From Occultella kanbiaonis (lineage in GTDB: Bacteria > Actinomycetota > Actinomycetes > Actinomycetales > Beutenbergiaceae): a stretch of 64,000 nucleotides of DNA. Location: assembly GCF_009708215.1 (NCBI RefSeq), contig NZ_CP046175.1, positions 124,001 to 188,000 on the forward strand, in the 5' to 3' direction. Below are positions 24,662-32,153 of the stretch, in pieces (the stretch's first letter is position 1; each line of letters begins with the position of its first letter). A program made the position numbers and the translations under genes. The notes beneath the pieces are model-generated. The model searched no databases and was not told where the DNA came from. It saw only the letters and a program-made list of their open reading frames with translations.

Positions 24662-25021
24662 TCAGCCCGTGACGTCCAGGTAGACCGGGTGTCCGGCGTC
24701 CGCGCTCGGTACCGCGGCGAGCGCGGCACGGTGCCGGCGGGCGGCGGACATCGTGCCCGTCAGGGCCGCCGCGGCTTCCTGCTGGGTGGCGAGGACCATG
24801 CGGGCTCGGTCGGCCAGCCCGGCCGGCAGCGGGCCGAGGCCCGACGGCGGCACCCAGGCCGCGCCGTCGGGCCCCGGCATCGTGGTCGTCGTCATGGTGC
24901 TCGGCGTCGGCACGGTGGTGCGCCGGGCCTCTCGCTCGAGGGTGTCGAGGAACTCGGCCCAGGTGGCCGGCTCGCCCGGGGCGAGGGGCGCGAGGGCGCC
25001 GGCCGCGTCGGCGTGCGTCAT
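24662..25021 (-). CDS. Small protein after fliS, FliT-type chaperone candidate
   Basis: This 119-residue protein starts at the ATG at 25021, sharing one base with the fliS stop, and is the last gene of the fliD-fliS unit. In many bacteria this slot is fliT, the chaperone of the FliD cap. The C-terminal half is a likely long helix (LADRARMVLATQQEAAAALT then GTMSAARRHRAALAAV), which fits a FliT/FlgN-type helical chaperone, but the sequence does not match clearly. The Pro/Thr-rich middle (TTVPTPSTMTTTTMPGPDG) is unusual. Function is inferred from position only. Confidence 0.5.
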   Translation of the reverse strand: MTHADAAGALAPLAPGEPATWAEFLDTLEREARRTTVPTPSTMTTTTMPGPDGAAWVPPSGLGPLPAGLADRARMVLATQQEAAAALTGTMSAARRHRAALAAVPSADAGHPVYLDVTG

Positions 25022-25440
25022 CAGGCGACGCCGAGCGAGCCGTTCGGCGCTGCGCTGCGCAGGGCCGGCAGGTTCGTCGCGGCCTCGTGCCAGGCCGACC
25101 GGATCGGCTCGAGGAGCTCGCGCACCGACGTGACGAGGCCGGGGTCCCGCGTCGTGCTCGCGGTCAGCAGGGTGGACAGCGCGTAGGCGTAGATCGCGTG
25201 CAGTTGGGCTGCGCCGTCCCAGGCATCCACGTCCAGGGTGGTCATCAGCTCGGTCACGATGCGCTGGGCGTGGATCAGGTGGCCACGGGCCCCGGCCCAG
25301 TCGTCGAGCTCCAGCGCCCCCTCGGCCCGGCTGAGATCCAGCAGCAGCCGGTCGTAGAGCATCGTGACGAGGCGGGCGGGGGAGGCGGCGAGCACCTGGT
25401 CCTGGAGGTAGGACTGCCGGGCTGCGGTGTAGGTGGACAT
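25021..25440 (-). CDS. fliS: Flagellin chaperone FliS
   Basis: FliS binds the C-terminus of flagellin and keeps it unfolded until export. The 139-residue protein has the family opening SYLQDQVLAASPARLVTMLY followed by DRLLLDLSRAEGAL (about residues 10-43) and the helical body with HAQRIVTELMTTLDVDAWDG and LHAIYAYALSTLLTAS. ATG at 25440; the frame is open upstream into fliD but without a usable start. It lies 52 bases after fliD. Confidence 0.94.
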   Translation of the reverse strand: MSTYTAARQSYLQDQVLAASPARLVTMLYDRLLLDLSRAEGALELDDWAGARGHLIHAQRIVTELMTTLDVDAWDGAAQLHAIYAYALSTLLTASTTRDPGLVTSVRELLEPIRSAWHEAATNLPALRSAAPNGSLGVA

Positions 25441-25492
25441 CGGTGGCGCGCCCCGGGCGGGGCTGCCTCCTCTCGGGTGGTTCGGGGGCCGG

Positions 25493-26884
25493 TCAGGCCG
25501 TGGACGAGGTCGCGAGGCTGGCGAGCTGTGAGGTGAGGTAGGACTGCTGCGACTGCAGTCGGGACAGCGCGACCTCCATCGCGGTGTAGGTGCGCTGCAA
25601 CGTCTCGCGGCGTGATTCGAGCCGCCGGTCCCACTCGGCGATCTGGGTGCCGATGTCCTTGACGTGGTCCTGCTCGCCGGTGATCCGGGCACTGAGCAGG
25701 CCGGTCTTGGGTGCGGAGAACGCCGCCCCTGCCTCGGCGACGCGACCGGCGATGGCGGCGAGCGTGGCGGTGACCCGGTTCGGGTCGGTGGCGAGCGCCT
25801 CGCGGAAGATCTCCTCGTCGAACTCGACCGTGCCGTCGCGGGTGATCACGATGCCGATCTCGGACGGGGACCTGCCGTCGACCGGTGCGGTCGCCGCCGT
25901 CAGCAGCCGCGACGAGGCGTCGCGCACCGTGGACTCGCCGGCGAACAGGCCGCCGGTCACGACGGCCTTCCCGTCGGCGCCGATCGTGGACGTGACCCGG
26001 CTCCGGGCGGCGATCTCGGTGAAGATCTGCGCGAGCGCTCCCACCAGTTCCTCGGCCGCGGTGGTCTGGGTGTCGACGTCGGCGGCCACCGTGATGGTGA
26101 CCGGGTCCGGACCGGCCGCGGAGACCGTCAGGTCCACGCCGGGCAGGAGGTCGGTGAAGGTGTTCGTGGCCGACGTGACCTGTTGCTCGGCTGCGGTGCC
26201 GGCCCAGAGCGTCACGACGGCGTCGGCCGCCGTGCGTACGTGCGCGGCGCCCGGGCGGGTGAACAGGTCCGCGGCGGTGCCTGCCGTCACGTCGGCGGCG
26301 GAACCGGCGAAGACCTCGAACGCGGCGTCGGCGCCGGACGCGGCCGCGGTGAACTGGATCCGGTGCAGGGCTTCCCCGGTCACAGGGTCGAGCCCGGCGG
26401 CCACCTTGGTGGCGCGCACGCCGGCGTCGGAGGTGTTGACGGCCGCGACCACGGCGTCGAGTTCGGCGCCGGTGGCGGTGATCTCGGTGAGCTCACCGCT
26501 CGCGGACCGGACCGTGAGCACGGCCGGGTCGGTGTCCCAGGCGGACATCGCGGCCGTCACCGAGGTCTGGGTACGGGCCACGGAGGAGACGACGACGGAC
26601 AGGTCGCCGATCCCGGCGCCGTCCTTCGCGGTCGCGGTCACGGCCGGGTTGCTGCTGGTGACCGTGCGCGGCTGCAGCCCCGTGTCGGTGCGCAGGCCCT
26701 CCGCGCGCTCGGTCAGGGCGGCGATCTTGGTGTTCAGCGACTGCCACGCGGTGATCAGGTTGTCGGCGGCGGTGCGCTTGGAGGTGAGGATGCGCTGGGG
26801 GCCGGCCTCCGCGGAGAGCAGCGCATTGATCAGCGAGGCGGTGTCGAGGCCGCTGATGATGCCGTCGATGCCGAAGGAGGCCAT
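25493..26884 (-). CDS. fliD: Filament cap protein FliD
   Basis: FliD (HAP2) caps the filament and folds incoming flagellin. The 463-residue protein starts MASFGIDGIISGLDTASLIN and ALLSAEAGPQRIL, the FliD N-terminal signature, and ends with the helical LESRRETLQRTYTAMEVALS and RLQSQQSYLTSQLASL. ATG at 26884 is chosen over the longer frame start at 26986 because the extra 34 residues are Arg/Pro-rich shadow sequence. It heads the fliD-fliS-FliT-candidate unit; fliC lies upstream behind a strong hairpin. Confidence 0.95.
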   Translation of the reverse strand: MASFGIDGIISGLDTASLINALLSAEAGPQRILTSKRTAADNLITAWQSLNTKIAALTERAEGLRTDTGLQPRTVTSSNPAVTATAKDGAGIGDLSVVVSSVARTQTSVTAAMSAWDTDPAVLTVRSASGELTEITATGAELDAVVAAVNTSDAGVRATKVAAGLDPVTGEALHRIQFTAAASGADAAFEVFAGSAADVTAGTAADLFTRPGAAHVRTAADAVVTLWAGTAAEQQVTSATNTFTDLLPGVDLTVSAAGPDPVTITVAADVDTQTTAAEELVGALAQIFTEIAARSRVTSTIGADGKAVVTGGLFAGESTVRDASSRLLTAATAPVDGRSPSEIGIVITRDGTVEFDEEIFREALATDPNRVTATLAAIAGRVAEAGAAFSAPKTGLLSARITGEQDHVKDIGTQIAEWDRRLESRRETLQRTYTAMEVALSRLQSQQSYLTSQLASLATSSTA

Positions 26885-27002
26885 CGCGAGAACTCCGATC
26901 AGGTGGGTGGGCGCAACGGGCCGGTGTGACGGCGACGCCCGGGGTGGTGGCCGGACGGGGCGGCACCCGCCCCGGGCGTCGGTCATGACCGCTGGAACCG
27001 GA

Positions 27003-27032
27003 GGCCGGCCGGTGGGGGGTCACCGGCCGGCC
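27003..27032 (-). terminator. Terminator after fliC
   Basis: GGCCGGCCGGTG (27003-27014) pairs perfectly with CACCGGCCGGCC (27021-27032) around a six-base loop. It begins six bases after the fliC stop. The 12-bp all-strong stem should end the abundant flagellin transcript before fliD. It lacks a clear U tract. Confidence 0.7.
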
Positions 27033-27037
27033 GTGGC

Positions 27038-27874
27038 TCAGCGGAGCAGCTGCAGAACGCCCTGCGGCGCCTGGTTGGCCTGCGCGAGCATCGCCGTGCC
27101 GGCCTGGGACAGGATCTGCGAGCGGGTGAAGTCCACCATCTCCTTGGCCATGTCCGCGTCGCGGATGCGCGACTCGGACGCGGTCAGGTTCTCGATGGAG
27201 ACGTTGATGTTCTTCACCGCGTACTCGAGGCGGTTCTGCGTCGCACCGAGCTCGGAACGGCCGGTGGAGACCGAGCCGATGGCCGCGTCGATCGAGTCGA
27301 TGGCCGTCTGGGCCGCGGTCGCGTCGGTCACGGCGACACCGGCCGTCGTCATGTCCGTCACGATCGTGGACAGGTTGTTGGCCGCCAGGCCGACCGTGAT
27401 CTGCGAGCTGGCGCCCGAGTCCGCACCCACCTGGAGGGTGAGGTCGGTCGCGGTGCCGTCAAGCAACTGGATGCCGTTGAAGTTCGTGCTCTCCGCGATC
27501 CGGGTGAGCTCGGCGGTGAGGTCGGTGAGCTCGTTGGAGATCGCGGTGCGCGACTCGGCGTTGTTCGTGTCGTTCGCACCCTGGACGGCGAGGTCACGCA
27601 TCCGCTGCAGGATCGAGTGCGCCTCACCGAGCGCGCCCTCGGCCGTCTGGACGACGCTGATGCCGTCCTGGGCGTTGCGGGCGGCCACGGTGTAGCCGTT
27701 GACCTGGCTGCGCAGGCCCTCGGCGATGGACAGGCCGGCCGCGTCGTCACCGGCGCGGTTGATCCGCAGACCCGAGGAGAGCTTCTCCAGGGACTTGGCC
27801 TGCTGGTCCTGGGTGATGGACAGGTTGCGGTAGGCGTTGGCCGCCGCGGTGTTGGTGTTGATGGCGAAACCCAT
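27038..27874 (-). CDS. fliC: Flagellin FliC
   Basis: This is the filament subunit. The 278-residue protein has conserved N-terminal (INTNTAAANAYRNLSITQDQ; LSSGLRINRAGDDAAGLSIA) and C-terminal (LENLTASESRIRDADMAKEM; ILSQAGTAMLAQANQAPQGV) D0/D1 regions joined by a short middle, so the exposed D2/D3 domains are nearly absent. ATG at 27874 has the strong site GGAGGAAAG. That site lies inside a CsrA-type sequence, CACGGAGG, and a second CsrA-type site lies in a hairpin upstream. Translation is therefore probably held down by CsrA until FliW releases it. The gene stands as its own unit, ended by a strong hairpin. Confidence 0.97.
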   Translation of the reverse strand: MGFAINTNTAAANAYRNLSITQDQQAKSLEKLSSGLRINRAGDDAAGLSIAEGLRSQVNGYTVAARNAQDGISVVQTAEGALGEAHSILQRMRDLAVQGANDTNNAESRTAISNELTDLTAELTRIAESTNFNGIQLLDGTATDLTLQVGADSGASSQITVGLAANNLSTIVTDMTTAGVAVTDATAAQTAIDSIDAAIGSVSTGRSELGATQNRLEYAVKNINVSIENLTASESRIRDADMAKEMVDFTRSQILSQAGTAMLAQANQAPQGVLQLLR

Positions 27875-27882
27875 GATGCTTT

Positions 27883-27924
27883 CCTCCGTGAGTGGGCTGG
27901 TCGTGCCCGGCCCATCCGTGGGCC
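27883..27924 (-). promoter_or_regulatory. Two CsrA-type sites in the fliC leader
   Basis: On the minus strand CACGGAGG (27883-27890) covers the fliC ribosome-binding site and CACGGATG (27913-27920) lies 22 bases upstream. Both match the CsrA consensus CANGGANG. The upstream site sits in a perfect hairpin (27909-27924) with a GGCCCA/TGGGCC stem and a CGGA loop, so the GGA is displayed as CsrA prefers. The two-site layout resembles the Bacillus hag leader. Confidence 0.7.
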
Positions 27925-27956
27925 GGTCACCGGTACCTCTCGGCCGCCGTCGGGCG

Positions 27957-27965
27957 GATGTAAGC
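27957..27965 (-). promoter_or_regulatory. GCTTACATC element in the fliC leader
   Basis: GCTTACATC on the minus strand is shared with the fliM leader. If TTACAT acts as a -10 box, the transcript would start near 27950 and carry both CsrA-type sites. No matching -35 consensus is visible, so the assignment is tentative. Confidence 0.3.
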
Positions 27966-27987
27966 AGTCCGGTCGAACCTCGGCCGA

Positions 27988-28824
27988 TCAGGACACGGCG
28001 CGCACGGACTCCGGCCGCGTGAAGCCGCCCTGCGTCAGGGCCGCGAGCTCGGTGAGGAAGGCGAGCCGTCGCGACGGCGCGACCCGTGACGTCGGTTCCG
28101 GCGCGGCTGCGTCATCGTCGCCGTAGTGGGTGGCGAGTCCGTCTCGGAGCAACCGGACCGCCTCGGCCCGCTGCTGCGACACCGCGGCGTGGGAGATTCC
28201 CAGTTCCGCCGCGATCTCGTTCACCGTGCGGTCGGCGAAGTACACCTGCTCGGTGATGTAGCGCATCCGCTCGGGCAGCGCCGCGACCGCGGCCCGTACG
28301 TAGGTGGCCCGCTCGGCGACCAGTACCGCGTCCTGCGGTGAGTCGCTCGCGTCCTGCAGCCGGTCGACCATGACCTCGTCGAGCGGCTGCACGGTACGGG
28401 CCGCGTCGGCGAGGGCGGCGTCGACGCCGGCCGGGTCGACGCCGAGGGCATCCGCGAGCTCCTCGCGGGCCGGCTCCCGGCCGAGGGTGGCGCGCAGCTG
28501 TTCGCGAACCGTCAGGGTCTGGCGGATCCGGCTGCGGGCACCGCGGGTGGCCCAGTCGCCTGCACGCATCTCATCGGCGAGCGCACCGAGGATCCGCTGC
28601 CGGGCGTAGGCGCCGAAGGGCACTCCGAGGGTCGGGTCGAAGGCGTCGGCGGCGGTCACCAGGGCCACCGCACCGGCCGAGGCCAGATCGTCGCGGCTCA
28701 GGTGCGTGGCCCGCCGGCAGACGTCGGCGACGAGATAGCCGACCAGTGGCAGGTTCGCCACCACGACCGCATTGCGCTCGGCACGATTCACGACTCGGAC
28801 CCCCGGGACCTTGGAACGGAGCAC
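27988..28824 (-). CDS. fliA: FliA/WhiG-type sigma factor
   Basis: This 278-residue sigma-70 family protein has region 2 (HLSRDDLASAGAVALVTAAD, then FDPTLGVPFGAYARQRILGA and LADEMRAGDW), a region 3 and a region 4 helix-turn-helix (VNEIAAELGISHAAVSQQRA, about residues 205-224). That set matches the FliA/WhiG group that transcribes late flagellar genes. A C-terminal tail of about 35 residues extends past region 4. GTG at 28824 lacks a binding site; GTG at 28791 (codon 12) is preceded by GGGGG and may be the true start. The flagellar 16-bp motif lies upstream, shared with flgN. Confidence 0.88.
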   Translation of the reverse strand: MLRSKVPGVRVVNRAERNAVVVANLPLVGYLVADVCRRATHLSRDDLASAGAVALVTAADAFDPTLGVPFGAYARQRILGALADEMRAGDWATRGARSRIRQTLTVREQLRATLGREPAREELADALGVDPAGVDAALADAARTVQPLDEVMVDRLQDASDSPQDAVLVAERATYVRAAVAALPERMRYITEQVYFADRTVNEIAAELGISHAAVSQQRAEAVRLLRDGLATHYGDDDAAAPEPTSRVAPSRRLAFLTELAALTQGGFTRPESVRAVS

Positions 28825-28875
28825 GATCGGTCGTGGCGCCGTATCGGCCCGCCGTCGTGCGGAGGTGACACTACC

Positions 28876-28891
28876 CCATGTATAGACGTTG
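28876..28891. promoter_or_regulatory. Flagellar 16-bp motif between fliA and flgN
   Basis: CCATGTATAGACGTTG on the plus strand carries the invariant core GTATAGAC at 28880-28887. It lies between the divergent fliA and flgN units, 52 bases from the longer fliA start and 86 from flgN, so one site may serve both directions. A related half, GACTAGACC, follows at 28892-28900. Confidence 0.55.
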
Positions 28892-28977
28892 GACTAGACC
28901 TTACGGGTGCAGCACGGATGCCGAGAGTGATCGGTGCGAGGGAACGAGTCCTCGCGTCGGACCGGATCGGGGTTGGC

Positions 28978-29460
28978 ATGGGAGTGCAGGAGTTGTCCGC
29001 CGCCATATGGCACCAAAGGAACTTGCTGGAGTTGCTCCTGTTCAAGTTGACCGAGGAGCAGCTGCTGCTGACCGCTGGGCGTACCGACTGGCTCGCGAAT
29101 GCCACTCGCGAGGTGGAACAGGTCGTCGAGCGTCTATACGAATCTGGCTTGGCTCGAGATGTGGAGGCGGCCGGTGTGGCCGCCCGGTGGGGCGCCGCCG
29201 ACGGCAGCAGCCTGCGCGAGCTGATCCAGCACGCGCCGGCGCCGTGGGACGAGGTGCTCACCGAGCACCTCACCGCACTGACCACGCTGACCACTCGGAT
29301 CCGCGACCTGCGGGATGCGAACGCGCAGTTCCTGCGCGCCGGGCTGCGCGCCGCCCAGGAGACCCTGGCCGGACTCGACGGTGCGACGGGAACGTACGAC
29401 TCCCACGGGGCCAGCCGGGCCGAGCCGGTCGGCGCGCGCCTCGTGGACAAGAGACTGTGA
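28978..29460 (+). CDS. flgN: FlgN-type chaperone for hook-filament junction proteins
   Basis: This 160-residue helical protein precedes flgK by seven bases, the position of flgN, whose product escorts FlgK and FlgL to the export gate. It begins GVQELSAAIWHQRNLLELLL and FKLTEEQLLLTAGRTDWLAN, a pattern typical of FlgN helices 1-2, and has a long second helical region (LTTLTTRIRDLRDANAQFLR). ATG at 28978 has GGGG upstream; an ATG at 28918 would add 20 residues. Within the gene the codons cgt-cta-tac create GTCTATAC at 29132-29139, the inverse of the flagellar motif core. Confidence 0.78.
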   Translation: MGVQELSAAIWHQRNLLELLLFKLTEEQLLLTAGRTDWLANATREVEQVVERLYESGLARDVEAAGVAARWGAADGSSLRELIQHAPAPWDEVLTEHLTALTTLTTRIRDLRDANAQFLRAGLRAAQETLAGLDGATGTYDSHGASRAEPVGARLVDKRL

Positions 29461-29467
29461 GGACACC

Positions 29468-30883
29468 ATGAGCACCTTCGCCGGACTGAACACGGCCTAC
29501 CTCGGCGTCACGGCCCAGCGTCGCGCCCTCGACGTGGTGGCCCAGAACGTCGCCAATCTGAACACGGTCGGGTACACCCGACAGCGCGTGGAGCTCTCGG
29601 GCATCGGCTCGCCGAGCGCGCTCGGCCTGTTCGCCGGCACACCGGAGCCCGGACGTGGGGTCCGGGTGGACGGTGTCACCCGGCTCGGGGACTCCTACCT
29701 CGACGCCCGGGTCCGCGGTACCGCCTCGTCGCACGGCTTCAGCGCCGTCCGGGCCTCGGCGCTCGCGGCACTCGAGGGATCGCTGAACGAACCGGGTGAG
29801 AACGGGCTCGCGGCGAAGCTCAACGACTTCTGGGCATCCTGGTCCGAGTTGGCGAACCGCCCCGGCGAGCAGGCGTCCGAGACCGTCGTCCTGGCGGCTG
29901 CGGCCGCCGTCGCCATCGGGGTGAACCAGGGCTACGCCGAGGTGGACGCGCAATGGGGGCGCGCCCGGGAGCAGGCCGACGCCCTGGTCGCCGAGCTGAA
30001 CACCGCTGCCGCCGCGGTGGCCGAGCTGAACGGACGGATCAGGTCCACCGCCGCGGCCGGTGGTTCCGTGAACGAACTCCTCGACCAGCGGTCGAACCTG
30101 ACCACCACCATCGCTGCGATCGCCGGTGGGGAGGTCCGCCAGCGCGAGGACGGCACCGTGGATGTCCTGGTCGGGGGCAACCCACTGGTGTCCGGGACGA
30201 CGCACAACCCGGTCCAGGTCGCCGGAGCGGGACGGATGGGGGACGCCGCCTCGGACCCGGTGCGGGTGGAGTGGGCCCACCGGCCGGGCGTGCCCGCGGG
30301 ACTGGGCGGCGGGGAGCTCGCGGGTACCATCTCGCTCCTCGCTCCCGCGAACGGCACCGGCACCGGCGGCGTGCTCGCCGAGGCCGCCGCCTCATACAAC
30401 GCGTTCGCCACGGACCTCGCGGCGAAGGTGAACGCCGTGCACGCCACCGGCCAGACCGTCGACGGCGTCGCGGGTGGGGACTTCTTCGGCCTCACCGCCG
30501 GCGCCCCGGCGGCCGCGGGGCTGCGGGTGGTCGCCAGCGCCGTGGCGACCGGCGCCCCCGGAGCAGGCGGCCAGGACGGCTCGGTGGCCGACGCCATCGC
30601 GCAGCTCGGCTCCGGCCCGCAGGCGCCCGACGCGCGCTGGGCGACGTTCGTCACCGCGACCGGCGTGCGCGCCCGGGCTGAATCGGAGAGCGCCACCCTG
30701 GCGGCGCTCGCCGCCGGGTCGGCCCTTGATCTGCAACTGGGCAACGCCGGTGTCGACCTCGATGAGGAGACCATGAACATGATGACCTTCCAACGCGCCT
30801 ACGAGGGCTCCGCCCGGGTGATGACGGCGATCGACGAGATGCTCGACACGCTCATCAACCGGACCGGGATCGTCGGGAGGTAG
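29468..30883 (+). CDS. flgK: Hook-associated protein FlgK
   Basis: FlgK (HAP1) is the first junction protein between hook and filament. The N-terminal signature is AGLNTAYLGVTAQRRALDVV followed by AQNVANLNTVGYTRQRVELS, and the C-terminal one is NAGVDLDEETMNMMTFQRAY with EGSARVMTAIDEMLDTLINR. ATG at 29468 follows GAGGA and gives 471 residues, normal for the family. Frames starting earlier run through flgN and are not coding. It is followed by flgL after five bases. Confidence 0.96.
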   Translation: MSTFAGLNTAYLGVTAQRRALDVVAQNVANLNTVGYTRQRVELSGIGSPSALGLFAGTPEPGRGVRVDGVTRLGDSYLDARVRGTASSHGFSAVRASALAALEGSLNEPGENGLAAKLNDFWASWSELANRPGEQASETVVLAAAAAVAIGVNQGYAEVDAQWGRAREQADALVAELNTAAAAVAELNGRIRSTAAAGGSVNELLDQRSNLTTTIAAIAGGEVRQREDGTVDVLVGGNPLVSGTTHNPVQVAGAGRMGDAASDPVRVEWAHRPGVPAGLGGGELAGTISLLAPANGTGTGGVLAEAAASYNAFATDLAAKVNAVHATGQTVDGVAGGDFFGLTAGAPAAAGLRVVASAVATGAPGAGGQDGSVADAIAQLGSGPQAPDARWATFVTATGVRARAESESATLAALAAGSALDLQLGNAGVDLDEETMNMMTFQRAYEGSARVMTAIDEMLDTLINRTGIVGR

Positions 30884-30888
30884 CGGCC

Positions 30889-31770
30889 ATGATCACCCGT
30901 GTCACGCACCAGATGACCGCACGCACCGCGGCGCAGAACCTGCAGGCCTCGCTGGCCGAGCTGAACAAGCTCACCGAGCAGGCGACCAGCAGGACCCGGA
31001 TCTCCCGCCCCTCCGACGACCCGACCGGTACCTCGGAGTCCCTGCGGCTTCGTGGCGAGCACCGCGTCGCGCAGCAGCACGCCCGCAACGCTCAGGACGG
31101 ACTCGGCTGGCTGACCACCGTGGACTCCGCGATCCAGGCCGGGATCGACCTGATCGGGCGGGCCCAGGATCTGGCCATCCAGGGCGCCAACGGGGCGACC
31201 GCCCCGGCGGCCCGAGAGGCGCTCGCCATGGAGATCGATGGCATCCGGGAGGCTCTGCTGGTCCAGGCGAACGTCACCTATGGCGGGCGATCGGTGTTCG
31301 CGGGCACCTCCGACGAGGCCTCCGCCTTCGACCCGGACGGCACCTACACGGGTGTCCCGGGCGCCACGGTGCAGCGCCGGATCGGCGCGAACGACTCGGT
31401 CCGGGTCGACGCCGACGGAGCGGCAGTCTTCGGTTCAGGAGCCGGGTCGGTCTTCGCCCTGATGTCCGACCTCGCGGCGGACCTTCGCTCGGGAGCGGAT
31501 GTGAGTGCGCGGATCGACGAGATCGACGGGCGCCGGCAGCAGATGCTCGGCGAACTCACGGCCGTCGGCACCCGATACAACCGGTTGGAGGTGGCCGAGG
31601 TGGCCACACAGGAACGCATGGGAGGGTTGGAGAGCACTCTCTCCGCCGTCGAGGATGTGGACATGGCCAGGATGATCATCGACCTGAAGTCCGCCGAGGT
31701 CGCCTACCAGGGTGCCCTCGGCGTCACGGCGCGGGTACTCCAGAACAGCCTGCTGGACTTCCTGCGATGA
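30889..31770 (+). CDS. flgL: Hook-associated protein FlgL
   Basis: FlgL (HAP3) is the second junction protein and resembles flagellin at both ends. It opens ITRVTHQMTARTAAQNLQAS with RTRISRPSDDPTGTSESLRL, and closes VEDVDMARMIIDLKSAEVAY with QGALGVTARVLQNSLLDFLR. The 293-residue length is usual. ATG at 30889 has GGAGG upstream. The stop overlaps the fliW start by four bases (ATGA). Confidence 0.95.
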   Translation: MITRVTHQMTARTAAQNLQASLAELNKLTEQATSRTRISRPSDDPTGTSESLRLRGEHRVAQQHARNAQDGLGWLTTVDSAIQAGIDLIGRAQDLAIQGANGATAPAAREALAMEIDGIREALLVQANVTYGGRSVFAGTSDEASAFDPDGTYTGVPGATVQRRIGANDSVRVDADGAAVFGSGAGSVFALMSDLAADLRSGADVSARIDEIDGRRQQMLGELTAVGTRYNRLEVAEVATQERMGGLESTLSAVEDVDMARMIIDLKSAEVAYQGALGVTARVLQNSLLDFLR

Positions 31771-32153
31771 GCACGATCTCCTTCCTCACGCCGCCCCCCG
31801 GGCTTGCCCCGCATGTCGAGTTCGAACTGACACCGGTGCCCGGGGCCCGTGGCCTGCTGACGCTGACCACCGCCGGGGGCCACGGCCTGCGGCTGTTCCT
31901 CATCGACGCGGACACGCACCTGCCCGGGTACGCCCCGGTCCTCTCCGCCGAGCAGGGCAACCGGCTCGGCCTGGTGGACGCGAGCGACGCAGAGGTGTTC
32001 GTGGTCGCCAACCCGGCGGGCGAGACCACCACCGTCAACCTGATGGCACCCGTGATCGTGCACCGCGGCAGCGGCGCCGCCCTCCAGGTGATCCTGGAGA
32101 ACCAGGACTGGCCGTTGCAGCACCCGCTCGGTGAGCCGGCGAGCACCAGGTGA
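31767..32153 (+). CDS. fliW: Flagellar assembly factor FliW
   Basis: FliW binds CsrA and flagellin in turn: free FliW blocks CsrA, and accumulating flagellin takes FliW away so that CsrA represses fliC. The 128-residue protein has the family pattern: ISFLTPPPGLAPHVEFELTP near the start, LRLFLIDADTHLPGYAPVLS in the middle, and TTVNLMAPVIVHRGSGAALQ near the end. ATG at 31767 overlaps the flgL stop. Its partner csrA lies at 4.2-4.4 kb on the other strand. Confidence 0.88.
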   Translation: MSTISFLTPPPGLAPHVEFELTPVPGARGLLTLTTAGGHGLRLFLIDADTHLPGYAPVLSAEQGNRLGLVDASDAEVFVVANPAGETTTVNLMAPVIVHRGSGAALQVILENQDWPLQHPLGEPASTR

